Assembly: GCF_900107595.1 (NCBI RefSeq)
Contig: NZ_FNQF01000006.1
Span: forward strand, 1-64,000
DNA length: 64,000 nt
Source of the DNA: Psychroflexus halocasei
GTDB taxonomy: Bacteria > Bacteroidota > Bacteroidia > Flavobacteriales > Flavobacteriaceae
Reading direction: 5' to 3'
Shown piece by piece: positions 60,822 to 64,000 of the stretch; the stretch's first letter is position 1; every line of letters starts with the position of its first letter. The notes beneath the pieces are model-generated. The model worked only from the letters and a program-made list of their open reading frames with translations, was not told where the DNA came from and ran no database searches. The position numbers and the translations under genes are program-made.

Positions 60822-61240
60822 TAATATTGTTCAAGTAAATATTTGATGATGTCCGTTGTGGTTACTATTCCAACAATTTTATCATATTTAATGACAGGAA
60901 GTGCGTGAAATTCTTTTTTGGCAAATATTTCAGCAGCTTCTTTTATTGTCGTGTGTTCAGTCACAACTTCAACATTTTTGGTCATTACTTGTTCTAAAGT
61001 GAACATTTCGTAAACCGTTGTTTCAATCTCTTGGCCGTCATCATCAGTGGCATCAGCAAAAGAGATGCGCATCAAATCAGTGTAACTCAACATCCCGATA
61101 ATTTTGTCGTTTTTAACAACAGGGATATGTCTGATTTTGTTTTTCTTAAAGAGCGATTCAGCTTTGCTTAAGCTGTCATTGACATTTAATTTAATTAAAT
61201 TATCTGTCATTATTTTGGAGATTTTGTCTGTTGCTTCCAT
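60821..61240 (-). CDS. CBS domain pair protein, second copy
   Basis: A 139-residue stand-alone CBS pair. The first domain covers about 5-65 (Ile-Arg-His-Ile-Pro-Val-Val-Lys, Gly-Met-Leu-Ser-Tyr-Thr-Asp) and the second about 80-138 (Phe-His-Ala-Leu-Pro-Val-Ile-Lys, Gly-Ile-Val-Thr-Thr-Thr-Asp). It resembles the protein at 38118 but has a more hydrophobic core in the linker. Probably senses adenine nucleotides. Partner unknown. Confidence 0.88.
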   Translation of the reverse strand: MEATDKISKIMTDNLIKLNVNDSLSKAESLFKKNKIRHIPVVKNDKIIGMLSYTDLMRISFADATDDDGQEIETTVYEMFTLEQVMTKNVEVVTEHTTIKEAAEIFAKKEFHALPVIKYDKIVGIVTTTDIIKYLLEQY

Positions 61241-61430
61241 GGTTATGTTGTTAAGATTATTAATGTAAATTTCTGATAATAAATTAGTAAGTTACATGAT
61301 TAAAGTCATTTTTAGATGACTTCTTAATTTGCTCATTCAAAGAGTCAAATTTGAATAATTACTTTTCAGTCACTTATAGAAATATACAAAAAAATAAAGT
61401 TTTATCTTTACAAATTGCAATTTACACTCT

Positions 61431-63233
61431 ATGGCAATCATCAGTTCAAAGGATATTTCAGAAGCATTAAATTTTAACCGATTCGGTTATTTCGGTCAAG
61501 TGCTTGGCAATGTCGTTTTACAACTTACAAAACTCAATAAGCTTAACGATATTTATGATAAATACCGTGAGCTTGATGGTGTTGAGTTTATTGATGCTAT
61601 ACTGTTAGAAGTTGGAGCAGAATTTCACATTCCAGAAAAAGATTTTAAAAGAATTCCAAAAGAAGGCCCTTTTATCACGGTTTCAAACCATCCGCTTGGT
61701 GCGATTGATGGCCTTATTTTGCTTAAAATAATGCTTGAACAAAGACCAGATTATAAAGTTGTAGCAAATTTTTTATTACAAAAACTAGATCCTTTAAAGC
61801 CTTACGTCATGCCTGTTAACCCTTTTGAAGATAGGAAGGACGTAAAATCAAGTGTTTCAGGTCTGCGTGAAGCCCTAAAACACATCAAAGAAGGCAAGCC
61901 ATTTGGTGTTTTCCCAGCAGGTGAAGTTTCTACTTTTAAAGAAGATAAAAAAATAGTTGATAAACCTTGGATGCCAGAGGCAATGAAACTTATACAAAGG
62001 GCAAATGTACCTGTTGTTCCTGTATATTTCCACGCTAAAAACAGTCCTGTCTTTTATAAATTAGCGAAAATCAATCCTAATTTACGAACTGCCAAATTAC
62101 CAAGCGAAATGTTGTCTCGTCCTAAAAACAGACCGATTAACGTGCGTATTGGCAATCCTATTTCGCCCAAAGATTATCAAGAATATGAAGATCTAGAAGA
62201 TTTCACAAATTACATGCGTCGCAAAACATATATGCTCGCGAATGCTTTTGAGAAAAAGAAATTAATTAGTCAAATCCCAACTCAGATCAAGCTTCCGAGA
62301 GCTCCACAAAATATTATTGAGGAAGTCGGCAAAGACTGTATTTTAGAAGAAATAGAAAAATGTAGAAATAAAAGTGACCGTTTATTACAAAGCAATAATT
62401 ATGAAGTTTTTCTTTCAAGAACGGATCACATCCCGAATATCATTAGAGAAATTGGGCGTCAAAGAGAAATCACTTTTAGGTCAGTAGGTGAAGGGACAAA
62501 CAAATCTATTGATCTCGATAAATATGATGAATATTATCATCACATGTTTTTGTGGGATAATAAAGCAGAGCGTATTGCAGGTGCTTATCGCATGGGTTTT
62601 GGGAAAGAAATTTATAAAAATCACGGAATTGATGGTTTTTACTTAAATGAATTATTTCGTTTTGAGCCTGAGCTTTACAAATTAATGAGCGAGTCTATTG
62701 AAATGGGACGCGCTTACATCATTAAAGATTATCAGCAAAAACCAATGCCTTTGTTTTTGCTTTGGCGTGGTATAGTGCATTGTACATTGCGCTTTCCTGA
62801 TCATAAATATTTAATAGGAGGCGTGAGTATTAGTAATAAATTTTCAAACTTCTCAAAATCAATGATGATTGAGTTTATGAAATCAAATTATTACGATCCT
62901 TATGTTGCGCAATTTATTCGACCTAAGAAAGAGTTTAAAGTTAAGCTAAAAGATGCGGACAAAGATTTTGTTTTCGATGCGACAAAAGCTAACTTGAACA
63001 AGTTTGATAAAATTATTGATGAAATTGAACCAGACAATTTACGCTTACCCGTTTTGATTAAGAAATACATCAAACAAAATGCAAAAGTTGTCGCTTTTAA
63101 CGTCGATCCGATGTTTAATAACTCAGTAGATGGCTTAATGTATATCAGAATATCAGATTTACCAGAAAGCACCGTCAAACCAGTTTTAGAAGAATTTCAA
63201 GCAGAACTTGAACAACAAAATAAAGAAAAATAA
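61431..63233 (+). CDS. Fused acyltransferase, PlsC-type plus OlsB/hemolysin-like GNAT (OlsF-like)
   Basis: A 600-residue protein with two acyltransferase domains. The N-terminal PlsC-like domain has Val-Ser-Asn-His-Pro-Leu-Gly-Ala-Ile-Asp (His87, Asp93) and Phe-Pro-Ala-Gly-Glu (161-165). The C-terminal half (about 310-530) is an OlsB/hemolysin-like GNAT domain: Glu-Val-Phe-Leu-Ser-Arg-Thr, Gly-Ala-Tyr-Arg-Met-Gly, Glu-Leu-Phe-Arg-Phe and Glu-Met-Gly-Arg. This architecture matches OlsF, which makes ornithine (or glycine) aminolipids by N- and O-acylation. It is followed by the HIT gene, 1 bp after its stop. Confidence 0.82.
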   Translation: MAIISSKDISEALNFNRFGYFGQVLGNVVLQLTKLNKLNDIYDKYRELDGVEFIDAILLEVGAEFHIPEKDFKRIPKEGPFITVSNHPLGAIDGLILLKIMLEQRPDYKVVANFLLQKLDPLKPYVMPVNPFEDRKDVKSSVSGLREALKHIKEGKPFGVFPAGEVSTFKEDKKIVDKPWMPEAMKLIQRANVPVVPVYFHAKNSPVFYKLAKINPNLRTAKLPSEMLSRPKNRPINVRIGNPISPKDYQEYEDLEDFTNYMRRKTYMLANAFEKKKLISQIPTQIKLPRAPQNIIEEVGKDCILEEIEKCRNKSDRLLQSNNYEVFLSRTDHIPNIIREIGRQREITFRSVGEGTNKSIDLDKYDEYYHHMFLWDNKAERIAGAYRMGFGKEIYKNHGIDGFYLNELFRFEPELYKLMSESIEMGRAYIIKDYQQKPMPLFLLWRGIVHCTLRFPDHKYLIGGVSISNKFSNFSKSMMIEFMKSNYYDPYVAQFIRPKKEFKVKLKDADKDFVFDATKANLNKFDKIIDEIEPDNLRLPVLIKKYIKQNAKVVAFNVDPMFNNSVDGLMYIRISDLPESTVKPVLEEFQAELEQQNKEK

Positions 63234-63234
63234 T

Positions 63235-63627
63235 ATGTCAATTTTCACAAAGATTATAAACGGAGATTTACCAGCCTATAAAGTTGCTGAAAATGATGAT
63301 TTTTTAGCCTTTTTAGACATCAATCCTAATACAAAAGGTCACACACTTTGTATTCCCAAAAAAGAAGTTGATAAAATTTTTGACCTTGATGAAGACACTT
63401 ACAATGCGTTGATGACATTCTCTAGAAAAGTCGCTTTGGCTTTACGCAAAACGGTTGAATGCAAGCGCATCGGCATGTCAGTCATTGGACTTGAAGTGCC
63501 ACACGTCCATGTCCATTTAATTCCTTTACACAAAATGGAAGACACGAGGTTTGATAAAAAAGTCTCACTTTTTGAAGAGGAATTTAAAAAGTTAGCAAAA
63601 GAAATTCAGGATAATTTTGAGGCTTGA
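63235..63627 (+). CDS. HIT family hydrolase (Hint-like)
   Basis: A 130-residue histidine triad protein that hydrolyses nucleoside phosphoramidates or AMP-amides. The triad His90-Val-His92-Val-His94-Leu-Ile-Pro is clear, with Phe-Leu-Asp-Ile-Asn-Pro (about 26-31) and Lys-Gly-His-Thr-Leu (about 34-38) upstream. I chose the ATG at 63235 right after the OlsF-like gene. Probably co-transcribed with it. Convergent with the penicillin-binding protein gene. Confidence 0.93.
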   Translation: MSIFTKIINGDLPAYKVAENDDFLAFLDINPNTKGHTLCIPKKEVDKIFDLDEDTYNALMTFSRKVALALRKTVECKRIGMSVIGLEVPHVHVHLIPLHKMEDTRFDKKVSLFEEEFKKLAKEIQDNFEA

Positions 63628-63651
63628 TTGAATTATAAAGTACTTAAACTA

Positions 63652-63684
63652 AAAAGCCGAGATCAAATTTGAATCTCGGCTTTT
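63652..63684. terminator. Bidirectional terminator between HIT gene and PBP
   Basis: AAAAGCCGAGAT (63652-63663) and ATCTCGGCTTTT (63673-63684) form a 12-bp stem with a 9-nt loop. T and A runs on both sides serve both convergent genes. Confidence 0.85.
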
Positions 63685-63690
63685 GTGTAT

Positions 63691-64000
63691 TTAAAAATCA
63701 ATCTTGACTTCTTCAAATTCATTTTCTTCTCCTTCTTCATCTTCTTTTTCAAGATCATCGCAATCAATTTTGATGCTGAGGTTATCAGGTTTTTCAAAAT
63801 CATCATCAGAGACAATAATGTCTTCATCTTTATACAAAGATTTCATGTACATTCCCCAAATTGGCAAAGCCATTGTTGCACCTTGACCATAAGTAATTGT
63901 CGGGAAACGAACTGATCTATCTTCACCACCAACCCAAACGCCAGTTGCTAAGTCAGGAACCATCCCGATAAACCAACCATCACTTTGGTTTTGTGTTGTT
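63691..64000 (-). CDS. Class A penicillin-binding protein (PBP1a-type), C-terminal end, partial
   Basis: Only the last 103 codons are inside the window; the gene continues past 64000. The translated end starts with Thr-Thr-Gln-Asn-Gln-Ser-Asp-Gly-Trp-Phe-Ile-Gly-Met-Val, which is the piece just after the KTG transpeptidase motif (Lys-Thr-Gly-Thr-Thr), then Gly-Val-Trp-Val-Gly-Gly-Glu-Asp-Arg, Tyr-Gly-Gln-Gly-Ala and Pro-Ile-Trp-Gly-Met-Tyr-Met. The C-terminus is strongly acidic (Asp/Glu-rich from about 60 residues before the end). Its role is peptidoglycan cross-linking and strand polymerisation. Confidence 0.85.
   Translation of the reverse strand, partial: TTQNQSDGWFIGMVPDLATGVWVGGEDRSVRFPTITYGQGATMALPIWGMYMKSLYKDEDIIVSDDDFEKPDNLSIKIDCDDLEKEDEEGEENEFEEVKIDF

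Overview
This is an AT-rich chromosomal window from a member of the Bacteroidota, almost certainly a Flavobacteriaceae. The evidence is a type IX secretion (T9SS) C-terminal sorting domain on a seven-blade repeat protein, many Bacteroidota-specific families (DUF4175 protein, SbsA-type Ig lipoprotein, DUF2007 protein, OmpH-like lipoprotein, PepSY-TM protein), lipoproteins with short Ile/Leu-Ser-Cys lipoboxes, and promoter-like TAnnTTTG elements instead of sigma-70 boxes. I cannot name the genus from sequence alone. I saw no rRNA, tRNA or CRISPR array.

Layout. 0.2-1.8 kb: three small exported proteins of unknown function, flanked by two near-identical copies of one terminator. 1.8-8.7 kb: glyS, an S9 prolyl oligopeptidase, a ChaN-type protein and a T9SS cargo protein. 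8.7-9.3 kb: a RelE/ParE toxin-antitoxin pair whose toxin has an in-frame stop. 9.3-20.6 kb: PepSY and TspO-like membrane proteins, an omega-amidase, ComF, an M28 peptidase, a bacilliredoxin, plsC-hemF, a YtxH/holin-like envelope cluster and an SPFH protein. 20.6-42.4 kb: housekeeping core (gltX, DUF4175, ybeY, mnmG, pgk, rnpA, two convergent queD/oxygenase and ABC transporter blocks, rnr).

Chromosome biology. Two perfect 16-bp parS palindromes flank mnmG (26,143 and 28,043). A 600-bp gene-free, very AT-rich stretch at 42.38-42.98 kb carries five DnaA-box-like 9-mers. Together with rnpA and mnmG nearby, this makes it a good candidate for the chromosomal replication origin, with ParB loading sites 14-16 kb away.

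42.9-48.3 kb: rpiB, a CDF metal transporter, GNAT and HD proteins, a membrane protein and an S41 peptidase. 48.3-51.3 kb is a small accessory island: a decayed XRE regulator, an exported lipoprotein, a frameshifted IS1595-type transposase remnant of higher GC, and an orphan Doc-like Fic protein with an extra C-terminal domain. 51.5-64 kb returns to core functions: ssb (preceded by phased AAACGT repeats), a LacI regulator, trpS, a second plsC, yebC, a PaaE-like ferredoxin reductase, a PdeM-like protein that has lost its metal ligands, the pncB-pncA NAD salvage pair, a trans-sulfuration PLP enzyme, CBS protein, an OlsF-like fused acyltransferase, a HIT protein, and the 3' end of a class A penicillin-binding protein cut by the window edge.
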